9,997 nucleotides of DNA from JAEUOS01 sp040382235. GTDB taxonomy: Bacteria > Pseudomonadota > Gammaproteobacteria > Burkholderiales > JAEUOS01. How positions within the stretch are numbered: position 1 is the stretch's first letter; each line of letters begins with the position of its first letter. Location of the stretch: the NCBI GenBank assembly GCA_040382235.1, contig JBEIFV010000205.1, forward strand, positions 1 to 9,997, read 5' to 3'. A program made the position numbers and the translations under genes. The notes below the pieces were generated by a model. That model ran no database searches, was not told where the DNA came from, and saw only the letters and a program-made list of their open reading frames with translations. Shown piece after piece: positions 1-6,993 of this stretch.

Positions 1-1266
1 ATGGGCGATTTTTCGCATCCACAGTCGGAAGACAGCCTGACGGTAAGCATCTGGACCCCGGCTGCGGACCAGGCGCGCCGGCCGGTGCTGCTGTGGCTGC
101 ATGGCGGTGCCTTCATGAGCGGCGCCGGATCGCTGCCCTGGTATTCCGGCGCCACCCTTGCACAGCGCGGCAACATGGTGGTGGTGGGCGTGAACTACCG
201 CCTGGGAGCCCTGGGCTTCATGCACCTGCCTGGTGTCAGCCCCCCCAACCTGGGCCTGCAAGACCAGATTTGCGCGCTCGACTGGGTCAGCCGCAACATC
301 ACCGCCTTCGGTGGTGACCCCGACAACATCACCATCGCCGGGCAGTCGGCCGGCGGCTTCTCGGTGCTGGCCATGCTCGCGCTGCCGCGTGTGCGCGCGC
401 AGTTTCGCCGCGCCATCGCGCAGAGCGCACCGTTTGGGCGCGTGATGCGCCCTGCTGCAGCGGCAGCCGAGAATGCACGGCGCCTGCAGGATTTGCTGGG
501 CATCACCGCAGCGGACCAATGGCACAAGGTTAGCGCCGCCGATATCGTGGCAGCCCAGGTCAAACTGACCATTGCGACCACCGAATTCGCCAATGCGGTG
601 CCGCCCTTCGGCCCGGTGGCCGACGGCGTGCTTTTCGGCGATGACTTGCTGCCGGCAGCGCTGGCCGGCGCCGCCGAACGCGACCTGCTGCTGGGCCACA
701 CGCGCGACGAGATGGCGGCCTTTTTCGCCATCGACGAGCGAGTGAAAAGCGCTACGCCGGAAGCCATCGAGGGGCGCTTTCGCGCCCATTTCGGTGCGGC
801 CGCCGACGCTGCCTTGAACGAATACCGGCAACGCGCGCGCAGCCCGTCGCCCATGCATTTGCTGGGCGAGATGGCTGGCGACGCCTTGTTCAATGGCGGC
901 TGCTTCGCTTTCGCCGAGCGGGTCGCCGCGCTCGGACGGCCCGCGCACGTGTTTCGCTTCGACTGGGCGGCAGCGGACAATCCCTTCAGTGCGTGCCATT
1001 GCATCGAACTGCCGTTTGTGTTCAACAACCTCGGCCACTGGTCAGCCCCGATGCTTGACGGCGGCGACCCAGCCGCCATGGCGACCCTGGCCACGCGCAT
1101 GCAGGACGCATGGATCGCCTTCGCACGTGGTGGCGACCCCTCGCATCCCGGCCTGCCGGCATGGCCACGCTTCGGCCAGGCCACGCGCGAAGTGATGTTG
1201 CTCGATGCCGAACCAGGCGTGCGCAACGATCCCGCCGGCCGCGCACGCTGGCACTATTGGCCATGA
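1..1266 (+). CDS. Type B carboxylesterase (alpha/beta hydrolase), 5' end missing
   Basis: Serine esterase of the carboxylesterase type B / para-nitrobenzyl esterase family, expected to hydrolyse carboxylic esters. 421 residues are visible. In order: a SED motif (residues 9-11) followed by the IWTP strand, the oxyanion-hole HGGAF (34-38), the nucleophile elbow GQSAGG with Ser116, the acid Glu237 in the DE pair of TRDEM, and the catalytic His333 before ELPFVF. The triad is therefore complete. The family's SED motif normally lies some 70-90 residues from the N terminus and full proteins are about 500 residues, so the start is upstream of the window and the ATG at base 1 is probably an internal Met. 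The family's usual Cys after SED is Ser here. The stop is TGA at 1264-1266; the next gene starts 92 bases later on the same strand. The substrate is unknown; an aromatic ester fits the neighbouring monooxygenase, but that is inference. Confidence 0.9.
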   Translation: MGDFSHPQSEDSLTVSIWTPAADQARRPVLLWLHGGAFMSGAGSLPWYSGATLAQRGNMVVVGVNYRLGALGFMHLPGVSPPNLGLQDQICALDWVSRNITAFGGDPDNITIAGQSAGGFSVLAMLALPRVRAQFRRAIAQSAPFGRVMRPAAAAAENARRLQDLLGITAADQWHKVSAADIVAAQVKLTIATTEFANAVPPFGPVADGVLFGDDLLPAALAGAAERDLLLGHTRDEMAAFFAIDERVKSATPEAIEGRFRAHFGAAADAALNEYRQRARSPSPMHLLGEMAGDALFNGGCFAFAERVAALGRPAHVFRFDWAAADNPFSACHCIELPFVFNNLGHWSAPMLDGGDPAAMATLATRMQDAWIAFARGGDPSHPGLPAWPRFGQATREVMLLDAEPGVRNDPAGRARWHYWP

Positions 1267-1347
1267 CGCGAATCCTGCTGCGGCAAAGTTGGCACGGCAG
1301 GTGCATGGGCCACCCCCACACAAGCATCACCACGCAATCAAATTGCC

Positions 1348-1351
1348 GGAG
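1348..1351 (+). promoter_or_regulatory. Ribosome-binding site of the first Bug receptor
   Basis: GGAG lies 7 bases before the ATG at 1359. It decides between that start and an in-frame ATG at 1263 that overlaps the esterase stop. Only the 1359 start puts a normal signal peptide at the N terminus. Confidence 0.6.
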
Positions 1352-1358
1352 CATCAGG

Positions 1359-2330
1359 ATGATCGGTCGTTTCGCACCCCTTTTCGCATTGCTGCTATCG
1401 CTGTGCGGCGCCACCTCCGCACTTGCGCAAGACTGGCCCGCCCGGCCACTCAAGATCATCGTGCCCTTTGCCGCCGGCGGCAACACCGATGCGATTGCGC
1501 GCCTCCTGGCGCCCAAGCTGGCCGAAGCCTTGGGCCAGGCGGTGGCGGTTGAAAACAAGGCCGGTGGCGGCGGCATGATCGCCGCCGATTTCGTCGCCAA
1601 GGCCCCGCCCGATGGCTACACCCTCTTGATGTCGTCCACCGGCCCGCATGTGGTGATGCCGGCGCTGGCGCCGAAGATTCCCTACGACCCGGTCAAGGAC
1701 CTGGCGCCGGTCAGCAATGTCGGCAGCAACGCGCTGGTGCTGTTGCTGCATCCCACCGTCCCGGCGAAGAATGTGGCCGAACTGATCGCGCTGCTCAAGC
1801 GCGAGCCCGACAAATGGGCCATCGGTTCCGGCGGCATCGGCAGCACCACCCACATGTCGGGCGAGTTGTTCAAGTCGATCGCCGGGGTCAGCATGACACA
1901 CATCCCGTTCAAGGGCGGCGCGCCGCTGGCGATCGCCTCGCTCGGCGGCGAGGTGCCGATTTCGTTCAACAACATGTTCGATGCCCTGCCGCACATGAAG
2001 ACGGGCAAGCTGCGCGGCCTGGCTGTCACCAGTGCCAAGCGCCAACCGCAAGCCCCCGAGCTGCCGACCCTGGCCGAATCCGGTCTGGCCGGCTATGAAT
2101 CGGGGCCATGGAACGGCATCGTGGCGCCAGGCAAGACCCCGCCGGAGCTGGTCAACCGGCTATCCGGGGTGATCCAGAAAATCGTCCGCGATCCGGCCTT
2201 CCAGGCGCGCTTGAACGAAATCGGCTCGGTCGCCATCGGCGACACGCCGGAGCAGTTCCGCGCCTACATCACGGTCGAACTGGCGCGCTGGAGCAAGGTG
2301 GTGCGGGATTCCGGCACCAAGCTCGAGTGA
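1359..2330 (+). CDS. Bug-family (tripartite tricarboxylate transporter) periplasmic solute-binding receptor
   Basis: 323-residue periplasmic receptor, the usual size for the Bug/TctC family, which binds small carboxylates or aromatic acids for TctA/TctB permeases or sensors. Residues 1-23 form a Sec signal peptide: short basic start, hydrophobic run LFALLLSL, and an ALA cleavage site before Gln24. The mature protein shows the family pattern: a RPLKIIVPFAAGG strand and turn with GG (40-41) and Asp44, the NKAGGGG loop (66-72), the PDGYTLL segment (84-90), and HIPFKGG (181-187) in the ligand-loop region. The 1359 start is chosen on the signal peptide and the GGAG site. It ends 27 bases before the monooxygenase, so the two are probably co-transcribed. 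No TctA or TctB gene is in the window. The ligand cannot be read from sequence; the substrate of the adjacent esterase or hydroxylase is the natural guess. Confidence 0.93.
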   Translation: MIGRFAPLFALLLSLCGATSALAQDWPARPLKIIVPFAAGGNTDAIARLLAPKLAEALGQAVAVENKAGGGGMIAADFVAKAPPDGYTLLMSSTGPHVVMPALAPKIPYDPVKDLAPVSNVGSNALVLLLHPTVPAKNVAELIALLKREPDKWAIGSGGIGSTTHMSGELFKSIAGVSMTHIPFKGGAPLAIASLGGEVPISFNNMFDALPHMKTGKLRGLAVTSAKRQPQAPELPTLAESGLAGYESGPWNGIVAPGKTPPELVNRLSGVIQKIVRDPAFQARLNEIGSVAIGDTPEQFRAYITVELARWSKVVRDSGTKLE

Positions 2331-2357
2331 ACCGGCAACGCGCGCAAGGACCACGCA

Positions 2358-3533
2358 ATGCACACCCAGGTAGGCATCATCGGCGCCGGCCCCGCCGGCC
2401 TCTTGCTCTCGCACATGCTGCACCGAGCCGGTGTCGAGTCGGTGGTGCTCGAACGCGGCAACCGCGACCATGTCGGCACCCGCTTGCGTGCCGACGGCCT
2501 TGAACACGGCACGGTAGCGCTGCTGGAGGCGGTCGGCCTGGGTCGGCGCATGCGTGAAATCGGATTGATCGTCAAGAGCACCGATTTCCGCTTCGATGGC
2601 CAGGGCCATCGGGTGGATTTCATGGCGGCCACCGGGCACTCGTTCATGATTTACCCGCAGTACGAGATCGTCACCGACCTGCTCGACGCGCACGCGCAGG
2701 CCGGCCGCACGGTGATGTTCGATACAGCGGTCACGCGCATTTCCGGCATCGACGGGCCGCGGCCCACCATTCACTACACGGCAAACGGCGCGCCTGCCGA
2801 ATTGACCTGCGATTTCATCGCCGGTTGCGACGGCTATCACGGCGTGTGCCGCCAGGCGATTCCCGCCTCGGTGCTGAAGGTGTACGAAGAAAACTACCCG
2901 TTCGGCTGGCTCGGCATCCTGGCCGAAGTGGCGCCGCCCTCGCTCGAGGTGGCCTACAGCTGCCACGAGCGCGGTTTCGCGATGAACAGCTTTCGCGCCC
3001 CCGAGATCAGCCGCATGTACCTGCAGTGCCCGGCCGACGACCGCGCCGAGAACTGGTCGGATGATCGCGTGTGGAGCGAGTTGCGCCTGCGCCTGGATGT
3101 GCCGGAGCGGCCGCCGGTCAAGGAAGGCCGCATCATCCAGAAGAGCGTGACGGCGATGAAAAGCTTTGTCATCGAGCCGATGCAATACGGGCAACTGTTC
3201 ATGGCCGGCGACGCCGCGCACATCGTGCCGCCAACCGGCGCCAAGGGCCTCAACTCCGCCATGGCCGATATCAGCGTGCTGGCGCCGGCGTTCGCCGCCT
3301 TCTACCAAACCGGCAAGCGCGAGCTTCTCGAGCGCTACTCCAGCACCGCGTTGAAGCGCACCTGGCAGGTACAGCGCTTCGCCGCCGACATGTGCACCCT
3401 GTTGCACCGCTTTCCGGACGGCAATGCGTTCACCTGGCGGGTGCAGCGCGAACGCCTCGAATACATGACCGGCACGCCCACCGGCATCCGCACCTATGCG
3501 GAAAGCTTTGTCGGCCTGCCGTTCGCATCCTGA
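2358..3533 (+). CDS. FAD-dependent aromatic hydroxylase, 4-hydroxybenzoate 3-monooxygenase (PobA) family
   Basis: Cytosolic group A flavoprotein monooxygenase, 391 residues against 394 for classical PobA, which uses NADPH and O2 to turn 4-hydroxybenzoate into protocatechuate. Visible motifs: FAD-binding GAGPAG (9-14), the GCDG motif (156-159) followed by H161 and R165, and GDAAHIVPPTGAKGLN (284-299). Compared from memory with Pseudomonas PobA, R42, R44 and E49 are kept. So are the positions of Tyr201 (Y200), Ser212 (S211), Arg214 (R213), Tyr222 (Y221), Pro293 (P292) and Asn300 (N299), so a benzoate-type carboxylate should bind. Two residues of the PobA proton network differ: the Tyr385 position is Phe384 (in SFVGLP) and the His72 position is Val72. 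The substrate may therefore not be plain 4-hydroxybenzoate, and no gene symbol is given. R33 is kept and position 38 is His, which leaves NADPH/NADH preference open. AAGGA at 2346-2350, 7 bases upstream, supports the start. Confidence 0.9.
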   Translation: MHTQVGIIGAGPAGLLLSHMLHRAGVESVVLERGNRDHVGTRLRADGLEHGTVALLEAVGLGRRMREIGLIVKSTDFRFDGQGHRVDFMAATGHSFMIYPQYEIVTDLLDAHAQAGRTVMFDTAVTRISGIDGPRPTIHYTANGAPAELTCDFIAGCDGYHGVCRQAIPASVLKVYEENYPFGWLGILAEVAPPSLEVAYSCHERGFAMNSFRAPEISRMYLQCPADDRAENWSDDRVWSELRLRLDVPERPPVKEGRIIQKSVTAMKSFVIEPMQYGQLFMAGDAAHIVPPTGAKGLNSAMADISVLAPAFAAFYQTGKRELLERYSSTALKRTWQVQRFAADMCTLLHRFPDGNAFTWRVQRERLEYMTGTPTGIRTYAESFVGLPFAS

Positions 3534-3605
3534 ACGTCCGGTGGAAATCATGCGCTGCCCGCACCCACCCTGCCATGGCGCGCGTACGCACCAGGTATCG
3601 TTCGC

Positions 3606-4388
3606 ATGAGCAGCGCGATCAGCTTCGAGGCGGTCGGCCTGTCGTTTGGCGGCGAGGCGATCTACGAGAGCCTGGGTTTCAGCGTCGCGCGCGGTGAATT
3701 CGTCTGCCTGCTGGGACCCTCGGGCTGCGGAAAGTCGACCGCGCTGCGCATCATCGGCGACCTGCTCGCGGCCGAGCGCGGCCGCGTGCTGGTGGGCGGC
3801 AAGCCGCCGTCAGCCAGCCGCGATGCTCTGGCATTCGTGTTCCAGTCGCCGCGCCTGGCGCCTTGGCGCAACGCGCTGGACAATGTGTTGCTGGGCGTCG
3901 AGTTGCGCTTCGGCCGCGCCGAGGCACGCAGGCGGGTCACGCGCGCCGCCGAGTTGTTGGCGTTAGTCGGCCTTGCCGACGCCGCCGCCAAATACCCGTT
4001 GATGCTATCGGGTGGCGAGCGCCAGCGGGTGGCGATCGCGCGCGCGCTGGCGGTCGACCCGGACATCATCCTGATGGACGAACCGTTTTCCGCACTCGAC
4101 CCCAACACGCGGCGCCGGCTGCGCACCGAGATCGAGCGCATCTGGCAGGCCACCGGCAAGACCATCGTGTTCGTCACCCATGACATCGACGAAGCCCTGA
4201 CCCTGGCCGACCGCATCGTCTTGCTTTCCAACAAACCCACGCGCGTGCTCGACACCATCACAGTGGAAGCTGCGCGGCCGCGCGATCTCAAGAACAATGC
4301 CGGCCTGCGCGCCGCGCGCGACCATCTGCAACAGCTGTTCCGCTCACTCGAACCCGCGACCGAACCCCTTGAGGAGAACCCGGCATGA
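3606..4388 (+). CDS. ABC importer ATPase, SsuB/TauB-like
   Basis: 260-residue nucleotide-binding subunit that powers the importer encoded by the next three genes. All ATPase motifs are intact: Walker A GPSGCGKST (37-45), Q-loop Gln80 in FVFQSPRL, signature LSGGERQR (134-141), Walker B IILMDEP with Glu159, D-loop SALD (162-165) and switch His192. The sequence APWRNALDNV after the Q-loop is typical of the nitrate/sulfonate/taurine (SsuB/TauB) branch. It follows the monooxygenase by 72 bases and overlaps the binding-protein gene by 4 bases (ATGA, 4385-4388). The ribosome-binding site is weak: AGGT at 3593-3596, 9 bases before the ATG. The C-terminal tail is Pro/Glu-rich and also encodes the strong ribosome-binding site of the next gene. 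The role as ATPase is secure; the transported substrate is not. Confidence 0.95.
   Translation: MSSAISFEAVGLSFGGEAIYESLGFSVARGEFVCLLGPSGCGKSTALRIIGDLLAAERGRVLVGGKPPSASRDALAFVFQSPRLAPWRNALDNVLLGVELRFGRAEARRRVTRAAELLALVGLADAAAKYPLMLSGGERQRVAIARALAVDPDIILMDEPFSALDPNTRRRLRTEIERIWQATGKTIVFVTHDIDEALTLADRIVLLSNKPTRVLDTITVEAARPRDLKNNAGLRAARDHLQQLFRSLEPATEPLEENPA
4371..4376 (+). promoter_or_regulatory. Strong ribosome-binding site of the ABC binding protein
   Basis: GAGGAG, 8 bases before the ATG at 4385 and inside the ATPase coding sequence. It is the strongest such site within this transporter operon, which fits the need to make more binding protein than ATPase. Confidence 0.7.
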
Positions 4389-5374
4389 AACGTCGTCAAT
4401 TCCTGCAACTGGCCGCCGCCCCGGCGCTGCTGTCGTCCACCCGCTCGGTGCGCGCCCAGGGCAAGCAGAAAATCACCTACGCCTACCTGCTCGACCCGGT
4501 CTACGACAGCGTGACCTGGGCCATCAAGAACGGCCGCGTCAAGTCCGACACAATCGACGTCGAAGCCACCGGCGCCAACATTCCGACCCTGCTGCAGGCC
4601 ACTTCCACCAAGCAATTCGACATCGTGATGACGGCGGTGATCGGCGTGCCGGCGGCCGCCGCGCGCGGTCTGGACCTGCGCATCCTGTCTGCGGCGCTCT
4701 ACACCGCGCCGGCCGGCGAAGGCAGCGGGGTGTGGGTCAAGAAAGGCAGCCCGATCAAGAGCGCCGCCGACCTCAAGGGCAAGACACTCGCTTCCTACGG
4801 CCTGCGCTCCACCGGCTACATGTTCGTGCGCGAGGCGATGAACCGCAAATTCGGCCTCAACATGGCGCTCGAGGGTGGCGACATGCGCCAGGTCGAGGTG
4901 CAGGCACCCAACCTGCCGGCGGCGCTGGCCACCGGCCAGGCCGATGCCGCCGCGCTGATCCACAGCCAGGCCTGGCGCGCCTTGCAGACCGGCGACTTCG
5001 TCAGCATCTGCGAGACCGCCGCCATCAACAACGAGATTCACGGCCGCCTGGTGTCGGCGGTCAACGTCTCTTACCCCGACAAGCTGGCGGCGCGCCCGGA
5101 AGCGTTCAAGGAATTCAACCGCATGCTCAAGGAGTCGGTGGCCTATGCGCTGGCCAATCGCGACGAGGTGTTCGGTGCGCTGTCCAAGCAGGCCAACATC
5201 GACCGCAAGTTCTATGACTGGTGGTTCGATCGCACCTCCAGCGTGCCGGCGGTGTTTGGCGAAGCGCATGCCAAGGCGGTCACCACCGCCTGGAACATCG
5301 GCCTGAAGATGGACATGATCAAGAGCGTGCCCAACGTGGCGGCACATACCTGGGATCAAGCGCTCAAGGCGTGA
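4385..5374 (+). CDS. ABC transporter periplasmic binding protein, NMT1/SsuA-like
   Basis: 329-residue binding protein that should capture the substrate for the two permeases that follow. The N terminus MKRRQFLQLA has adjacent arginines and FL, close to the twin-arginine consensus. A hydrophobic Ala/Leu stretch and a VRA cleavage-type site near residue 24 follow, so export is expected, perhaps folded. After the ITYAYLLDPVYD strand come QFDIVMTAVIGVPAA (77-91) and the segment AADLKGKTLASYG (127-139), which is characteristic of the NMT1/SsuA/TauA fold. The gene starts within the ATPase stop (ATGA) and ends with TGA at 5372-5374, overlapping a GTG start. Relatives carry sulfonates, nitrate, pyrimidine precursors or aromatic acids; the ligand here is not evident. 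The neighbouring aromatic hydroxylase makes an aromatic acid a reasonable guess. Confidence 0.9.
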   Translation: MKRRQFLQLAAAPALLSSTRSVRAQGKQKITYAYLLDPVYDSVTWAIKNGRVKSDTIDVEATGANIPTLLQATSTKQFDIVMTAVIGVPAAAARGLDLRILSAALYTAPAGEGSGVWVKKGSPIKSAADLKGKTLASYGLRSTGYMFVREAMNRKFGLNMALEGGDMRQVEVQAPNLPAALATGQADAAALIHSQAWRALQTGDFVSICETAAINNEIHGRLVSAVNVSYPDKLAARPEAFKEFNRMLKESVAYALANRDEVFGALSKQANIDRKFYDWWFDRTSSVPAVFGEAHAKAVTTAWNIGLKMDMIKSVPNVAAHTWDQALKA

Positions 5375-6171
5375 ACGGCGCCGCCTTCGGGGATAGCCCG
5401 ACAGCGCCGGTTCGCACCAAGGCGTTGGTCGCATTCGGCTTGGTTGCGATCATCGCCGCAGCCTGGGTGTTTGCCTCCGGTCGCGTACCGGCCTATATCC
5501 TGCCCCCGCCCGGCGAGATCGGCCGGGCGGCCCTCAAGTTCTTCGGTTCCGCGCGCCAGATGTCGCACCTGGGAGCCACCCTGGCACACATCGGCATATC
5601 CATCGCCATCGCCTTCGTGCTCGGCACGCTGCTGGCGCTGGCGGCGCATTACGCCCATTGGTCGGCCGCCACCATTCACCAGCGCCTGAGCCCCTTCCTC
5701 AATGCCTTCTCGGGCATCGGCTGGACTCTGTTGGCAGTGATCTGGTTCGGCGTTTCTTCAGCCACGGTGGTGTTCTCGATCACGGTAGTGCTCCTGCCGT
5801 TTGCGATCGTCAACCTGCGCGAAGGCCTGTTGGCACTCGATCGCGAGTTGATCGAAATGGGCGCCAGCTTCGGCCGCGGCCGCTGGCGCAACTTCAACGC
5901 CATCGTGGTGCCGGCACTGCTGCCATTTGCCGCGGCGACGCTGCGCATCATGTTCGGCGTGGCATGGAAGGTCGCGCTGACGGCCGAACTGTTCGGCGGC
6001 AGTCGCGGCCTGGGCTACATGATCAACATCGCGCGCCAGGACTACGATACCGCGACCATTTTCACGGTGATCCTGTTCATCATTTTCGCGGTCTACCTGG
6101 CCGACCGCGCGCTGTTCGCACCGCTCGAGCGCTACACCTCGCGGCATTTCGGTCGCGCCACCAGCCGATGA
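5371..6171 (+). CDS. ABC transporter permease 1, SsuC/TauC-like
   Basis: 266-residue inner-membrane subunit with about six hydrophobic segments (roughly residues 18-36, 68-92, 108-127, 131-149, 178-198 and 228-248). The cytoplasmic EAA loop that docks to the ATPase is seen at 162-186, beginning EMGASFGRG, with the conserved Gly at 168. The start is taken as GTG at 5371, because it overlaps the binding-protein stop as GTGA and leaves a normal short N terminus before the first membrane segment. The ATG at 5221 in the same frame lies deep inside the binding-protein gene and would add 50 polar residues unlike the family. No good ribosome-binding site is present, so translational coupling is likely. 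The gene overlaps permease 2 by 4 bases. Confidence 0.9.
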   Translation: MNGAAFGDSPTAPVRTKALVAFGLVAIIAAAWVFASGRVPAYILPPPGEIGRAALKFFGSARQMSHLGATLAHIGISIAIAFVLGTLLALAAHYAHWSAATIHQRLSPFLNAFSGIGWTLLAVIWFGVSSATVVFSITVVLLPFAIVNLREGLLALDRELIEMGASFGRGRWRNFNAIVVPALLPFAAATLRIMFGVAWKVALTAELFGGSRGLGYMINIARQDYDTATIFTVILFIIFAVYLADRALFAPLERYTSRHFGRATSR

Positions 6172-6923
6172 GCCGCCTGCGCAGATCCGCCGGATTATGG
6201 CTGGCCGATGGGCTGGTACTGGCGCTTGTCGTGGTCTGGGCACTCGGCGCACAGCGCCTGCCGGAATTCGTGCTGCCGGGCCCGCTGGCGGTGGCGCGCC
6301 GGCTGCTGGCGCTGTTCAGCGACCCGGAATTCCTGTATCACACGGCAGCGTCGACCTGCCGGGTGTTGTTGTCGGTCATGCTGGCGCTGATCATCGGCAG
6401 CGGCCTCGCAATCCTGCAGCGCGCGGTACCGGCGCTGGACTGGGTGATTCGCGGCGGCGTGCAGCCGTTTCTCAATTCGTTCCCGTCGATCGGCTGGGCG
6501 ATCCTGGCGGCGATCTGGTTTTCGCCCGGGCATGGCTCGATCATCTTCGTGCAGGTGGCGATCCTGATCCCGTTTTGCCTGATCAATGTGGGCGAAGGCT
6601 TGCGCCAGATCGACCGCGAAGCGCTCGAGATGGCAGCCAGCTTCACGCGCCGCCGCTCGCGTATCGCCTTTCTTGTAGGACTACCGCTGTTGATGCCCTA
6701 CCTGCTGGGGGCGTTGCGAATTTCCTATGGCGTGGCGTGGAAGATTTCGCTGGTGGCCGAACTGCTCGGTTCCACCTCTGGCCTGGGCTATCTCATGCTG
6801 CGCGCCCAGGGCTCGGCCGACATGACCACCGTGATCGCCGCCTGCTTTGCCATCGTCGCCCTGTTCGTCGCCGGCGAGCGGTTGTTGCTCAACCCGTTGG
6901 CACGGCGTTTCGCGCCGCGCTGA
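6168..6923 (+). CDS. ABC transporter permease 2, SsuC/TauC-like
   Basis: 251-residue paralogue of the preceding permease. Shared landmarks are PFLNSFPSIGW (100-110) against PFLNAFSGIGW, ALRISYGVAWK (182-192) against TLRIMFGVAWK, and the AELLGSTSGLGY stretch (198-209). Its EAA loop begins EMAASFTRR at residue 154, and the usual Gly is Thr160. About six membrane segments are visible. The start ATG at 6168 overlaps the stop of permease 1 (ATGA), and the N terminus MSRLRRSAGLWLADG leads directly into a membrane segment. Longer in-frame starts would run through permease 1 coding sequence and are rejected. With one ATPase and one binding protein in the operon, the simplest model is a heterodimeric channel made of both permeases. 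Confidence 0.92.
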   Translation: MSRLRRSAGLWLADGLVLALVVVWALGAQRLPEFVLPGPLAVARRLLALFSDPEFLYHTAASTCRVLLSVMLALIIGSGLAILQRAVPALDWVIRGGVQPFLNSFPSIGWAILAAIWFSPGHGSIIFVQVAILIPFCLINVGEGLRQIDREALEMAASFTRRRSRIAFLVGLPLLMPYLLGALRISYGVAWKISLVAELLGSTSGLGYLMLRAQGSADMTTVIAACFAIVALFVAGERLLLNPLARRFAPR

Positions 6924-6966
6924 TACCCTCAAGAATGCGCTTTACAAGTCGCCGGAAACTTGTTCA

Positions 6967-6987
6967 GCGTTTCGCCAAGCGAAAGGC
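6967..6987 (+). promoter_or_regulatory. Hairpin overlapping the dehydrogenase ribosome-binding site
   Basis: A perfect 6-base inverted repeat, TTTCGC (6970-6975) and GCGAAA (6979-6984), is separated by CAA. Two more pairs (6967-6968 with 6986-6987) follow across one G-G mismatch. The 3' arm contains GAAAGG (6981-6986), which sits 7 bases before the ATG at 6994 and is the only good ribosome-binding site there. The pairing would hide that site. There is no T run after it, so it is not a typical intrinsic terminator. Function is inference. Confidence 0.45.
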
Positions 6988-6993
6988 CATGCC

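Noticed and set aside
1..3. ATG at the first base as the true esterase start
   Set aside because: The SED motif would be at residue 9, far closer to the N terminus than in the family. A leading strand region of roughly 70-90 residues would be missing, so the gene most likely begins upstream.
195..1226. Minus-strand open frame of 343 codons opposite the esterase
   Set aside because: Low-complexity Ser/Ala/Arg translation with no domain; the esterase motifs on the plus strand explain the region.
1263..1265. Alternative in-frame start for the first Bug gene overlapping the esterase stop
   Set aside because: It would put 32 polar residues before the signal peptide. The ATG at 1359 has GGAG upstream and gives a normal Sec signal.
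2160..3551. Minus-strand open frame of 463 codons opposite the hydroxylase
   Set aside because: It lies opposite a full PobA-family gene, has no recognisable domain, and its composition is typical of an antisense shadow.
3582..3589. 8-base palindrome GCGTACGC before the ATPase gene
   Set aside because: Too short and too GC-rich to separate from chance at this composition, and no second copy was noticed elsewhere.
3662..5434. Very long minus-strand open frame (590 codons) opposite the ABC ATPase and binding protein
   Set aside because: High-GC coding DNA often leaves the complementary frames open. The translation is Arg/Ala/His-rich with no motif, while the plus strand encodes clear ABC proteins.
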